Source: an uncultured Ruminococcus sp.
GTDB taxonomy: Bacteria > Bacillota > Clostridia > Oscillospirales > Ruminococcaceae
Length of the DNA: 64,000 nucleotides
Assembly: GCA_947627625.1 (NCBI GenBank)
Contig: CANQWR010000001.1
Location: forward strand, 1-64,000
Direction: 5' to 3'
Shown here: piece after piece, positions 56,612-64,000 of the stretch
Layout: every line of letters starts with the position of its first letter
Numbering within the stretch: the first letter of the stretch is position 1
Made by a program: the position numbers and the translations under genes
The notes under the pieces: generated by a model
Told to the model about the DNA's origin: nothing
Seen by the model: only the letters and a program-made list of their open reading frames with translations
Database searches by the model: none

Positions 56612-57367
56612 ATGAAGATGACGGAAAAGAAAAAAATTGACATTATGGACGTAATCAACGGGGCGGTCAAAGTCCCGGGAGTCCGTATCGAGAGGGACAG
56701 CTTTCTCAGAGAGCAGTTCAGCAACCCGAAGTACAGGGAGAAACTTGACGATATTCTCAGAAAAGGACCTTCCGAAGCAGGAGTGAGCAAAGGGGACATA
56801 AAGAAAATTGCGGAGGGTGTCATAAATTTTGAGACAACAAAAGTGACAGCTCTTTCGGCAGCGGCAGGCATTCCCGGAGGATTTGCCATGTTCGGAACTG
56901 TCCCCGCTGATTTGGCACAGTTTTATGCCCATGTTCTGAGAGTTATTCAGGAGCTTATGTATCTTTACGGCTGGGACGACATAGGCAATATGGACGCTGA
57001 GACAAAAGATGTCCTGTTGATTTTTCTCGGTGCAATGTCAGGGGTACAGGCGGCAGAAAAGACAGTTACGGTAATATGCACAAGAGTAGCCATGACTGCC
57101 GAAAAGACCATAGCTGCAAAGGCTCTCACAAAAACGGCTTTTTATCCCGTTGTAAAGAGTGTGGCAAAACAGCTTGGTATCAGAATGACTAAACAGATTT
57201 TTGCAAAGGGAGTTTCAAAGGCAGTACCCGTTATAGGAGCAGTATTTTCGGGAGGTCTCACATTTGCGACATTCAAGCCGATGTGCAATAAACTTCTGAA
57301 ACTGATGTGTGACAAGTCCTATGATGATCCCAATTTCATAATAGAGGGGCAGTTTCAGGAAGTCTGA
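56612..57367 (+). CDS. EcsC-family-like protein
   Basis: A 251-residue protein. The ATG at 56612 is preferred over the in-frame TTG at 56603 given AGAGAGGA upstream. An alpha-helical N-terminal part precedes Gly/Ala-rich hydrophobic segments (TALSAAAGIPGGFAMFGTVP near 75-95, and KAVPVIGAVFSGGLTFATF near 205-225), and DLAQFYAHVLRVIQELMYLYG lies between. This plan and the GxP-DLxQFYxHxLRxxQxLxYxYG block are typical of EcsC-like proteins, whose function is unclear. It follows degV by about 27 bp and is probably co-transcribed. Confidence 0.78.
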   Translation: MKMTEKKKIDIMDVINGAVKVPGVRIERDSFLREQFSNPKYREKLDDILRKGPSEAGVSKGDIKKIAEGVINFETTKVTALSAAAGIPGGFAMFGTVPADLAQFYAHVLRVIQELMYLYGWDDIGNMDAETKDVLLIFLGAMSGVQAAEKTVTVICTRVAMTAEKTIAAKALTKTAFYPVVKSVAKQLGIRMTKQIFAKGVSKAVPVIGAVFSGGLTFATFKPMCNKLLKLMCDKSYDDPNFIIEGQFQEV

Positions 57368-57371
57368 AAAT

Positions 57372-57423
57372 TTTAATAAAATAAATAAATATAAATAATA
57401 TAAATAATATAAAAAATAAAAAA
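57372..57423. repeat. AT-only tract after the EcsC-like gene
   Basis: ATAAATAAATATAAATAATA and similar units fill the gap between the EcsC-like stop and the bidirectional terminator. Confidence 0.5.
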
Positions 57424-57462
57424 ACGGCTGAGGGGAGATATTCTCCCGACAGCCGTCTTTGT
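57414..57462. terminator. Bidirectional terminator between EcsC-like and spore protein genes
   Basis: ACGGCTG and CAGCCGT outer arms with an inner GGGAGATATTCTCCC stem. TCTTTGTT on the plus side and seven T on the minus side. Confidence 0.82.
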
Positions 57463-57489
57463 TATTCAGAACAAGATAAGGAGTAAAGA

Positions 57490-57684
57490 TTACTGCATCT
57501 TGTAGGAGTCGATCATCTTCTTGACCATGTTACCGCCGATTGCACCTGCTTCACGGGAAGTGAGGTCACCGTTATAGCCCTGCTTGAGGTCTATACCGAG
57601 TTCGTGGGCGGACTCCATCTTGAATCTGTTGAGAGTCTCCCTGCCTTTGTCAGTCATTACGCCTTTATTGTTACTGTTACTCAT
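57490..57684 (-). CDS. Alpha/beta-type small acid-soluble spore protein
   Basis: A 64-residue protein. The two conserved blocks of the family are present: FKMESAHELGI (around residue 21-31) with the germination-protease cleavage glutamate, and GDLTSREAGAIGGNMVKKMI (about 39-58). These proteins coat and protect DNA in the spore core and are degraded on germination. Strong ribosome site AAAGGAGAAC. It is transcribed on its own, ending at the bidirectional terminator. Its presence argues that the organism forms endospores or descends recently from a spore former. Confidence 0.95.
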   Translation of the reverse strand: MSNSNNKGVMTDKGRETLNRFKMESAHELGIDLKQGYNGDLTSREAGAIGGNMVKKMIDSYKMQ

Positions 57685-57731
57685 AATAAAAGTTCTCCTT
57701 TAGTGAAATAAGAATTTTGATGCCGTGGTAG

Positions 57732-57762
57732 TATTATGGCACGGCTTGAAGAGAATATTACA
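57732..57762 (-). promoter_or_regulatory. Possible SigG/SigF-type promoter of the spore protein gene
   Basis: On the minus strand TGTAATA and CATAATA are separated by 17 bp. CATAATA fits the forespore-sigma -10 consensus, and the -35 is only a partial fit. No SigA boxes are evident. Confidence 0.4.
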
Positions 57763-57789
57763 GGGAAATTCAGCTAATATTATTTAATC

Positions 57790-58446
57790 TTAATTAAAAA
57801 AATTTTCAAATATTTTGAGAGTTTCGTCACTCATCTTTCTTATAAAACCACTTAGTGAAATGCTTGTGGGGAAACCGTCTTTGTCGAAGTGTAAAGGTTT
57901 CTGTGTTTTGGGAGTTTTCCCGAAACGCATTTTTTGCAGGAGTTCACGGGGTACTTCTCTGGGGAATATCTCGCTCCCGTGGACACCGCTTGCGGATATA
58001 TCTGCACAACAGGTTACAGGTTCTTGGTGAAATTTGTGCGGAATGTCCGTCAGACCGTTTTCGTCTATAAAAATAAGACCATTTTCAAAAATTTCGGCGG
58101 GATAGCCCGTCTTGCTGTCTTTCGGGAAAAATTCCCCGATATTTGATAATTTTTCGGGAGACTTTATAAAAACTCCGTCGGGCAGGAGACAGCTGTGAGG
58201 TTTGCCCGTCTCACGAATCAGATAGTCAAAAGCGGGTTCGATTTTTTCAATGGGAAGTCTCGACATTATGTAAAATTTTTTATTCTGAACGGTCACGGGG
58301 TAGACAATATCGCCGATTTTGAGTGAGGAAATATAGGGCATTCTGATGTGTCGACTGCCATAAACGACACACATAGGACCTGTGTCGTGATTTTTCGCAA
58401 GTTCGCCGACATATTCTTTTGACCAATAAGTTATATATCCGTTCAT
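57790..58446 (-). CDS. Conserved-looking hypothetical protein, family not recognised
   Basis: A 218-residue protein. The ATG at 58446 is chosen because GGGAG lies 10 nt before it; the ATG at 58455 is only 1 nt from that site. It is soluble, with mixed alpha/beta content and no signal or membrane helix. Notable segments are YGSRHIRMPYISSLKIGDIVYPVTVQNKKFYIMSRLP near residues 31-70 and a region with paired cysteines (TCCADIS near 143-149). I do not recognise it. It lies between the gap terminator and the spore protein gene, with no clear promoter. Codon use looks like the neighbours. Confidence 0.7.
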   Translation of the reverse strand: MNGYITYWSKEYVGELAKNHDTGPMCVVYGSRHIRMPYISSLKIGDIVYPVTVQNKKFYIMSRLPIEKIEPAFDYLIRETGKPHSCLLPDGVFIKSPEKLSNIGEFFPKDSKTGYPAEIFENGLIFIDENGLTDIPHKFHQEPVTCCADISASGVHGSEIFPREVPRELLQKMRFGKTPKTQKPLHFDKDGFPTSISLSGFIRKMSDETLKIFENFFN

Positions 58447-58474
58447 AGTAATCATACTCCCTTAGAATTAAAAA

Positions 58475-58515
58475 CTAAAAAAGAGGACAGTTTTTCGGGA
58501 AAAACTGCCCCCTTG
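58475..58515 (-). terminator. Terminator of gap
   Basis: Minus-strand GGGGGCAGTTTTT and AAAAACTGTCCTC arms around CCCG, followed by TTTTTTAG. Confidence 0.88.
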
Positions 58516-58548
58516 TTGTCAGAAAATACAGCTTGTACGGCGAAAAAA

Positions 58549-59586
58549 TCAGCCGAGTTCAGCGAAGTACTTGATAGTTCTTACCATCTGAGATGTGTAA
58601 GAGTTCTCGTTGTCGTACCATGAAACTACCTGAACCTCATAGAGGTCGTCAGCAATCTTTGCAACCATAGTCTGAGTAGCATCGAAGAGTGAACCGTATC
58701 TCATGCCGATAACGTCGGAGGAGACAATCTGGTCTTCATTGTAGCCGAACGACTCGGAAGCAGCAGCTTTCATAGCAGCGTTAATGCCCTCTTTTGTAAC
58801 GTCCGCACCCTTTACAACAGCGGTGAGGATAGTTGTTGAACCTGTCGGAACAGGTACTCTCTGTGCAGAACCGATGAGTTTGCCGTTGAGTTCGGGGATA
58901 ACAAGACCGATAGCTTTAGCAGCACCTGTCGAGTTGGGGACGATGTTTGCAGCACCTGCTCTTGCACGTCTGAGGTCGCCCTTTCTGTGAGGACCGTCGA
59001 GAATCATCTGGTCGCCCGTGTAAGCGTGAATAGTGCTCATGATACCGCTCTGAATGGGAGCGTAGTCGTTGAGAGCCTTAGCCATGGGAGCGAGGCAGTT
59101 TGTTGTGCATGAAGCAGCGGAGATGATAGTGTCATCAGCCGTGAGAGTGTTCTCATTTACGCTGTAAACGATAGTCTTGAGGTCGTTGCCTGCGGGAGCA
59201 GAGATAACGACTTTCTTTGCACCTGCATCGATGTGAGCCTGTGACTTAGCCTTTGAGCAGTAGAAACCTGTGCACTCAAGAACAACGTCAACGCCGATTT
59301 CGCCCCAAGGAAGCTCGGCAGCGTTAGCCTTTGCGTAGATTGTGAGAGTTTTGCCGTCAACCGTGATAGTGTTGGCTTCATCGTCAGCCTCTACAGTGTG
59401 AAGATTTTCACCGATTTTGCCGCAGTAACCGCCCTGAGCCGTGTCGTATTTGAGGAGCTGTGCGAGCATTGAGGGTTTTGTGAGGTCGTTTATAGCGACA
59501 ACCTCGTAGCCCTCAGCACCAAACATCTGTCTGAAGGCGAGACGGCCTATACGGCCGAAACCATTGATAGCAACTTTAACTGACAT
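58549..59586 (-). CDS. gap: Glyceraldehyde-3-phosphate dehydrogenase
   Basis: A 345-residue glycolytic enzyme, type I. The NAD-binding start is [18 protein letters not shown]. The catalytic cysteine lies in [17 protein letters not shown] (about Cys160), and the active-site histidine in [23 protein letters not shown] and [15 protein letters not shown] follow. The start has AGGAGG 8-10 nt upstream. It is a single-gene unit with promoter at 59621-59649 and terminator at 58475-58515. A strong ribosome site and promoter fit high expression. Confidence 0.97.
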   Translation of the reverse strand: MSVKVAINGFGRIGRLAFRQMFGAEGYEVVAINDLTKPSMLAQLLKYDTAQGGYCGKIGENLHTVEADDEANTITVDGKTLTIYAKANAAELPWGEIGVDVVLECTGFYCSKAKSQAHIDAGAKKVVISAPAGNDLKTIVYSVNENTLTADDTIISAASCTTNCLAPMAKALNDYAPIQSGIMSTIHAYTGDQMILDGPHRKGDLRRARAGAANIVPNSTGAAKAIGLVIPELNGKLIGSAQRVPVPTGSTTILTAVVKGADVTKEGINAAMKAAASESFGYNEDQIVSSDVIGMRYGSLFDATQTMVAKIADDLYEVQVVSWYDNENSYTSQMVRTIKYFAELG

Positions 59587-59620
59587 TGGAAAATTACCTC
59601 CTAAGAAATATGATATTTAT

Positions 59621-59649
59621 ATTATAACTCAAAAGATTTCATTTTGCAA
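59621..59649 (-). promoter_or_regulatory. Promoter of gap
   Basis: Minus-strand TTGCAA (59644-59649) and TATAAT (59621-59626), spacer 17 bp, about 35 bp before the ATG. Confidence 0.8.
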
Positions 59650-59869
59650 GTGTTTGAGGAAAAAAATAACAGATTTACCAATAAATGTACATTGCGGACA
59701 AATTCGGGGTGAAAAAATTGTCTATTTTGACATATAGAAATTTTTAATTTCCTATTTCAATTTTTCAAAAATTAAAGTATACTAAGAATATAGTAAAAAT
59801 ACTGCATTTGCAGTAGAGATTATAATTGTTATATATTATAATTAAAAGTTCAATATGGAGGTAATTGTT

Positions 59870-60631
59870 TTGAAAAAATCCGATTTTGACGTTGAGAGTT
59901 TCAAAGAGAAAATAGGAAGTGAGTTTTTCGACTTCTATGACACCGTGGGAAGTTACACGACATCGGTGATAGTGTCCAAGTGCGAGAGTATAGCGGGCTG
60001 TGTCAAGAGGAACTCTGCCGCTATGGAAAACCTGAACGGCATAATACACGAGTGTCAGGAGATAGTCCGTGTGTCAAAGACGGGCTACATTCTGAAACAC
60101 ATAATGAACGGGGACAGTATTTTATCTTTTGCCTTTGACCTGAAGAGTTTCATGGACGGCGTGGTCGGTGATTGCAGGTCGCTGTTGGGCAAGCGTATGG
60201 AGATTTCACTTGATACGGGCAATATATCGGGGTTAAAGTCAAATTTGGACTTGCTTGAAATGATGATAGTGTCGGTAGTCAGGAGAGCTTTTCTGTCTGA
60301 GTCCAAAAAAGTCGACATAACGTGTAGTCAGTCGGACGATGTGTTCGACATAAAAATGGTTTCGGACAGGGATTTTGTCGACTATAAATCGGGTTCACTC
60401 TTTATTGAGTACGGTTCAAACCTGTATGACAAGTATTTCATGGAGATGAATTTTATCTTTGCCGACGCACTGGGCGGGGACGTGTCAATTTCGGGCGGTA
60501 CTGTCGATATGCACATTCCGTGTCTTGAATGCTCGAATGTTTTCTCCTCAAAGAACATAAAACGCCAGACGGGTATGTACTCCGTCAGCAACGTGATGCT
60601 GTGTGACATAGCAGACAAAAAATATATATGA
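59870..60631 (+). CDS. Degenerate histidine-kinase-like protein, function unknown
   Basis: A 253-residue cytosolic protein. Its start is the TTG at 59870, because GGAGGT (59857-59862) stands 8 nt before it; an in-frame ATG at 59855 overlaps that site. The first half is helical (two long helices about 15-75, like a dimerisation domain but lacking the phospho-accepting H-box histidine pattern). The second half has LDLLEMMIVSVVRRAFL at the place of a kinase N-box and GGDVSISGGTVDMHIPC at the end, like the last strands of a GHKL ATPase fold, but no clear G-boxes. This likeness is by eye only. It may be a pseudokinase or an anti-sigma-like regulator. Confidence 0.6.
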   Translation: MKKSDFDVESFKEKIGSEFFDFYDTVGSYTTSVIVSKCESIAGCVKRNSAAMENLNGIIHECQEIVRVSKTGYILKHIMNGDSILSFAFDLKSFMDGVVGDCRSLLGKRMEISLDTGNISGLKSNLDLLEMMIVSVVRRAFLSESKKVDITCSQSDDVFDIKMVSDRDFVDYKSGSLFIEYGSNLYDKYFMEMNFIFADALGGDVSISGGTVDMHIPCLECSNVFSSKNIKRQTGMYSVSNVMLCDIADKKYI

Positions 60632-60695
60632 GACGGCTTTTAGGAGTGTTTATACAGAGTTGTCAGTTTATTTTTGAGGAATTTTATAAATTTTG

Positions 60696-60724
60696 TTGAC
60701 ATTGCCGAAAAAATGTTGTATAAT
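60696..60724 (+). promoter_or_regulatory. Promoter of the CYTH gene
   Basis: TTGACA (60696-60701) and TATAAT (60719-60724), spacer 17 bp. Confidence 0.88.
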
Positions 60725-60801
60725 ATAAGCAGTATAATATGTACCGTGTGTACACGGCGGTATTTAGGAATATATCAAAATATATTTTGAAAGGAAAAGA
60801 T

Positions 60802-61308
60802 ATGTCGGAAAATCTTGAGATAGAGAGAAAATTTCTCGTGGCTATGCCTGATATTGAAAAACTCGATGTCCGCAGAAGTTTATCCATAACGCAGACCTAC
60901 CTGACAAACGGCGTGAACCACTCACAAAGGCGTGTGAGGTGCATAGAGCAGGAGGACGGTGTGAAGTTCACCTACACGGAGAAAATATTTATAACTCCGT
61001 CCGTGAGACGTGAAAATGAATACGAGATAGACAGACGGGAGTATGAAAAACTTCTCATGCAGAAAAATAATAATCTGAAACCCGTCCGCAAGAGGAGAGT
61101 TTGTTTTCTGTACAGAGGACAGCTCTTTGAACTCGATTGCTACCCGTTTTCGGAAAAATTTGCTATACTTGAACTTGAACTCGAAAATGAACAGCAGGAG
61201 ATATTTTTTCCCGAGACAATACGGATAATAGACGAAGTTACGGGGGTTGAGGAGTACTCAAACGCAAATCTTGCAAAGGCAGGAGCGTTCCCCTGTGAAG
61301 TCAGATAA
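60802..61308 (+). CDS. CYTH-domain protein (triphosphate-binding, inorganic triphosphatase-like)
   Basis: A 168-residue protein. The frame is open from 60739, but the ATG at 60802 follows GAAAGGAAAAG and starts the domain at once. EIERKFLV at residues 5-12 is the CYTH signature (ExExK). Alternating charged strands typical of the tunnel fold follow: RRVRCIEQ, FTYTEKIF, EYEIDRREYEKLL, KRRVCFLYRGQLFELDCYP and ILELELENE. Members hydrolyse inorganic triphosphate or thiamine triphosphate, or cyclise ATP; this short single-domain form is closest in plan to bacterial triphosphatases. Confidence 0.9.
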   Translation: MSENLEIERKFLVAMPDIEKLDVRRSLSITQTYLTNGVNHSQRRVRCIEQEDGVKFTYTEKIFITPSVRRENEYEIDRREYEKLLMQKNNNLKPVRKRRVCFLYRGQLFELDCYPFSEKFAILELELENEQQEIFFPETIRIIDEVTGVEEYSNANLAKAGAFPCEVR

Positions 61309-61378
61309 AATATTAAAATTATTATATTATAATATATAATTATATAAATATTATATAAATTTATATAAATATTGAGAA
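61309..61378. repeat. AT-only tract before phoH
   Basis: About 65 bp of A and T with repeated TTATATAAATATTATATAAA units, ending at the phoH ribosome site (ATGGAG). Confidence 0.5.
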
Positions 61379-61390
61379 TGGAGTTTCCCG

Positions 61391-62350
61391 ATGGCAGAGA
61401 GGACAATTTTTGTTGAAAACAGCGAACAGCTTTCCACACTGTTCGGACAGCTTGATATAAACATAAGCAGAATACAGGACCAGTACAGCGTAAAAGTCGT
61501 GAGCAGGGACGGAAATGTAAAAATAATAGGTGACGAGCCGAATGTGAGTGATGCTTCAAAGGCTATGGAGGCACTCCTGAGAATAAGCGTAAAGGGACAG
61601 CCCCTGAATGAGCAGACTCTAAGGTATGTCAATACAATGGTTGCGGACGGCATGGAGAGCCGTCTTGCAGACCTCGGCGGGGACGGTATCTGTGTGTCGT
61701 CTTCGGGGAAGATAGTCCGTCCGAGGACTGTCGGACAGAAGGACTATATAGACGCAATGCGTAAGAATACGATAGTTTTGGGGATAGGTCCTGCGGGTAC
61801 GGGCAAAACATACCTTGCCGTTGCAATGGCGGTAAAGGCTTTCAGGGAACACAAGGTCAGGAAAATAATCCTGACACGTCCTGCCGTTGAAGCGGGAGAA
61901 AAACTTGGTTTTCTGCCGGGAGACCTTCAGGACAAAGTAGACCCCTATCTCCGTCCGCTCTATGACGCACTGTTCGATATGTTCGGTGCGGACAGCTTTT
62001 CAAAATATATGGAAAAGGGAGTTATAGAAGTCGCTCCGCTTGCCTATATGAGGGGAAGAACTCTTGACGAGGCTTTTATTATCCTTGACGAGGCACAGAA
62101 TACGACTTCCGAACAGATAAAAATGTTCCTGACAAGACTCGGCAACGAGAGCAGAATGGCTATAACAGGCGATATAACTCAGACAGACCTCCCTGCGGAC
62201 AAAAAATCGGGTCTTGTTGAGGCTATGAAAGTCCTGAGAGGAGTACCCGATATAGCTATACACAGGTTCACGGAAAAGGACGTTGTGAGAAACAGTCTTG
62301 TTCAGGATATTATAAGGGCGTATGAAAAATATAGTGAAAGGAAAAAATAA
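61391..62350 (+). CDS. phoH: PhoH-family ATPase (YbeZ type)
   Basis: A 319-residue protein. An N-terminal KH-like segment (about 20-70) precedes the P-loop domain: KDYIDAMRKNTIVLGIGPAGTGKTYLAVAM (Walker A at about 133-141), RPAVEAGEKLGFLPGD, and Walker B FIILDEAQNTTSEQIKMFLTR. GDITQTDLP follows. PhoH/YbeZ proteins are ATPases linked to RNA metabolism and to YbeY. It is the first gene of a phoH-ybeY-era run; this order is common in Firmicutes and links the unit to 16S rRNA maturation. Confidence 0.95.
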   Translation: MAERTIFVENSEQLSTLFGQLDINISRIQDQYSVKVVSRDGNVKIIGDEPNVSDASKAMEALLRISVKGQPLNEQTLRYVNTMVADGMESRLADLGGDGICVSSSGKIVRPRTVGQKDYIDAMRKNTIVLGIGPAGTGKTYLAVAMAVKAFREHKVRKIILTRPAVEAGEKLGFLPGDLQDKVDPYLRPLYDALFDMFGADSFSKYMEKGVIEVAPLAYMRGRTLDEAFIILDEAQNTTSEQIKMFLTRLGNESRMAITGDITQTDLPADKKSGLVEAMKVLRGVPDIAIHRFTEKDVVRNSLVQDIIRAYEKYSERKK

Positions 62351-62355
62351 AAATT

Positions 62356-62868
62356 ATGTTGAAACTGAAAGTATATGTAAAGAACAACCAGACGGAAGTA
62401 AAAGTTCCCGTGGGGATAAGACTGCTGATAAGAAGATGTTGTCAGGCAGTCCTTATAACCGAAAATTTTGACAAGTCGGCAGAAGTGAGCGTGTCTTTTG
62501 TGAGTAATGAAGAGATAAAGAATCTCAACAAGATATACCGCAAAAAGGACGCTGTTACGGACGTTCTGTCGTTCCCGCTGACGGGTGAGGACGGCAAGGA
62601 GGAGATAAATCCCGAAACAGGTGCGATACAGCTCGGCGATATAGTCATATCTCTGGAGACCGCCGTCAAACAGGCACAGAATTTCGGTCACTCCCTTGAG
62701 AGGGAAATCGGTTTTCTGACGGTACACTCAATGCTCCATCTGCTCGGATACGACCACGAGACAAGCCAGCTTGACCAGAGAATAATGCGTGAGAAAGAGG
62801 AGTCTGTCCTTGAAGAACTCGGAATATCAAGAGATGTGACGTTTGTAAATCAGGGGGACGGCGAATAA
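62356..62868 (+). CDS. ybeY: Endoribonuclease YbeY (rRNA maturation)
   Basis: A 170-residue protein. The zinc site HSMLHLLGYDHE (H-x3-H-x5-H) is intact at about residues 124-135, with TDVLSFPL upstream and LGDIVISLETAVKQA between. The enzyme takes part in 16S rRNA 3'-end maturation and ribosome quality control. It is 5 bp after phoH. Its stop overlaps the era ATG by 1 bp (TAATG). Ribosome site GAAAGGA, somewhat distant. Confidence 0.95.
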   Translation: MLKLKVYVKNNQTEVKVPVGIRLLIRRCCQAVLITENFDKSAEVSVSFVSNEEIKNLNKIYRKKDAVTDVLSFPLTGEDGKEEINPETGAIQLGDIVISLETAVKQAQNFGHSLEREIGFLTVHSMLHLLGYDHETSQLDQRIMREKEESVLEELGISRDVTFVNQGDGE

Positions 62869-63758
62869 TGTCAAGAACAGCGTTCATAACGATCGCAGGC
62901 AGGACCAATGCGGGAAAATCTTCACTTCTCAATGCGATAGTGGGGGAGAAAATAGCGTCTGTCAGCAGTAAACCCCAGACCACAAGGACACGCATAACAG
63001 GTATAAAAAATATTGACGATGTACAGCTTGTGTTTTTTGACACTCCCGGTCTGCACAAGCCCGTCAATAAACTAAGCAGTCATATGCTTGATACGGTCAG
63101 GGAGTCTGTCAGCGATATTGACGGTGTTGTCTTTGTGAGCGACTGCACAAGGGAGATAACACAGCAGGAGACTGAACTTCTCGGATCTGTGAGCAAATCG
63201 GGAATACCCGTGATACTCGTCCTGAACAAAATAGATTTGCTGAAAAGCATGAGCGACATTGCCCCCGTTATATCCGAACTCACGGAAAAATTTAATTTTG
63301 AAGCGGTAATTCCCGTGAGCGTCAAGGAAAAAAACGGCGTGGACATAGTTATAGACGAGATAATGAAACTCTCCAGCGAATCAGTACACTACTTCCCCGA
63401 TGACATGATTACGGACCAGCCCGAGAGGGTGCTTGCGGGGGAGATGATAAGGGAGAAACTTCTTGAGCTTCTGCGTGATGAAGTACCCCATGGAATAGCT
63501 GTCGGAGTTGAGAAGATGTCCGAGAGGGAGAACAGCGACATTCTTGACATATATGCGGTCATATATTGCGAGAGGGAGTCCCACAAGGGAATAATAATTG
63601 GGAAAGGCGGTAGTATGCTGAAAAAAGCCTCCACACAGGCGAGACTTGAACTTGAAAAATTTTTCGGCATAAAGGTGAACCTTAAGTGTTGGGTGAAAGT
63701 CAAGGAGGACTGGCGGAACAGAGAGGGAATAATCAGGAGTTTCGGTTTGTCGGAATAA
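62868..63758 (+). CDS. era: GTPase Era
   Basis: A 296-residue protein of normal length. G-domain motifs: G1 GRTNAGKSSLLNAIVGEK (residues 8-25), G2 region QTTRTRITGI, G3 DTPGLHKPVN, G4 NKID. The C-terminal KH domain includes the segment IIIGKGGSMLKKASTQAR, which binds the 3' end of 16S rRNA. Era checks small-subunit maturation and couples it to growth. It is translationally linked to ybeY and followed directly by a GC-rich repeat. Confidence 0.97.
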   Translation: MSRTAFITIAGRTNAGKSSLLNAIVGEKIASVSSKPQTTRTRITGIKNIDDVQLVFFDTPGLHKPVNKLSSHMLDTVRESVSDIDGVVFVSDCTREITQQETELLGSVSKSGIPVILVLNKIDLLKSMSDIAPVISELTEKFNFEAVIPVSVKEKNGVDIVIDEIMKLSSESVHYFPDDMITDQPERVLAGEMIREKLLELLRDEVPHGIAVGVEKMSERENSDILDIYAVIYCERESHKGIIIGKGGSMLKKASTQARLELEKFFGIKVNLKCWVKVKEDWRNREGIIRSFGLSE

Positions 63759-63761
63759 ACC

Positions 63762-64000
63762 CCAAAGCCCCGAATTAAATCGATAGAATAATTATGGGGG
63801 GTTCGGGGGGATGCTTCCCCCCGACGGGGGTTTGGGGGCAGAGCCCCCAATGGGGGTTCAGGGGGCAACGCCCCCTGCCTCCTGTCGTTCTAAACTAAAA
63901 AATATTAAATCTCTAAAAAAATATAATTTTAATAAAATTATTTTTTGGGGGAAGAATCCCCTCGCCCCCATGATGGGCTACTGTTTTAATTCTGTGCAAA
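63762..64000. repeat. GC-rich modular hairpin repeat, copy 10 (reaches window end)
   Basis: TCGGGGGGATGCTTCCCCCCGA, TTGGGGGCAGAGCCCCCAA and AGGGGGCAACGCCCCCT, ending GCCTCCTGTCGTTCTAAACT. Then an AT-hairpin tail like that of copy 6 (ATAATTTTAATAAAATTATT), and the start of another unit (GGGGGAAGAATCCCC ... CCCATGATGGGCTACTGTTT). The right end is cut by the window. Confidence 0.87.

Overview
This window reads as chromosomal DNA of a Gram-positive, probably anaerobic member of the Clostridia. A Ruminococcus-like (Oscillospiraceae) relative is my best guess. The grounds are an alpha/beta-type small acid-soluble spore protein, a sortase with an apparent substrate, lipoprotein-type signal peptides, AGGAGG-type ribosome binding sites, frequent GTG and TTG starts, an anaerobic cobalamin pathway, class 1B PyrD with PyrK, and LRR_5 (BspA-like) repeats. 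This assignment is inference; no rRNA is present. No transposase, integrase, CRISPR array or phage structural gene was seen.

Layout. 1-2.6 kb: a GC-rich intergenic repeat, tRNA-Ser(CGA), and a sigma factor/anti-sigma-like pair. 2.8-5.2 kb: a soft-metal P1B ATPase behind a strong promoter and an ArsR/SmtB-like operator. 5.5-6.8 kb: minD and mgsA. 7.3-10.4 kb: hisS-aspS. 10.7-15.6 kb: two convergent ABC half-exporters, the second coupled to a UDP-sugar pyrophosphorylase gene. 15.8-17.1 kb: an aquaporin and tRNA-Pro(GGG). 17.1-18.4 kb: a GH25 muramidase and a DUF457 membrane protein. 18.6-21.0 kb: a three-gene sortase operon with 4-bp overlaps. 21.2-23.0 kb: a DEAD-box helicase followed by a 33-residue membrane microprotein.

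23.2-47.3 kb, all on the minus strand, is dominated by corrinoid metabolism. baiN-like, a second FAD oxidoreductase and rsmA run directly into cbiD, cbiF, cbiG, cbiH, cbiJ, cbiET, cbiA, cobT, cobU, cobS, a second CobU-like gene, cobC, cbiB, a cobD-like aminotransferase, cbiP and cbiC, nearly all overlapping or a few bases apart. A new transcription unit then starts with a cobalamin riboswitch and terminator, and carries a lipoprotein CbiK chelatase, a second lipoprotein and a BtuF-BtuC-BtuD-type importer. The pathway is nearly complete; cbiL and a corrinoid adenosyltransferase gene are not in the window.

47.5-64 kb: metallophosphoesterase, MscS channel, tRNA-Arg(CCT), two related zinc-ribbon/LRR_5/zinc-ribbon proteins, pyrK-pyrD-ruvX, a 57-residue small protein, trmL, degV, an EcsC-like gene, the spore protein gene, an unrecognised gene, gap, a degenerate-kinase-like protein, a CYTH protein, and phoH-ybeY-era. 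A striking feature is a family of GC-rich modular hairpin repeats scattered between genes; one copy supplies the 3' end of the btuD-like gene.
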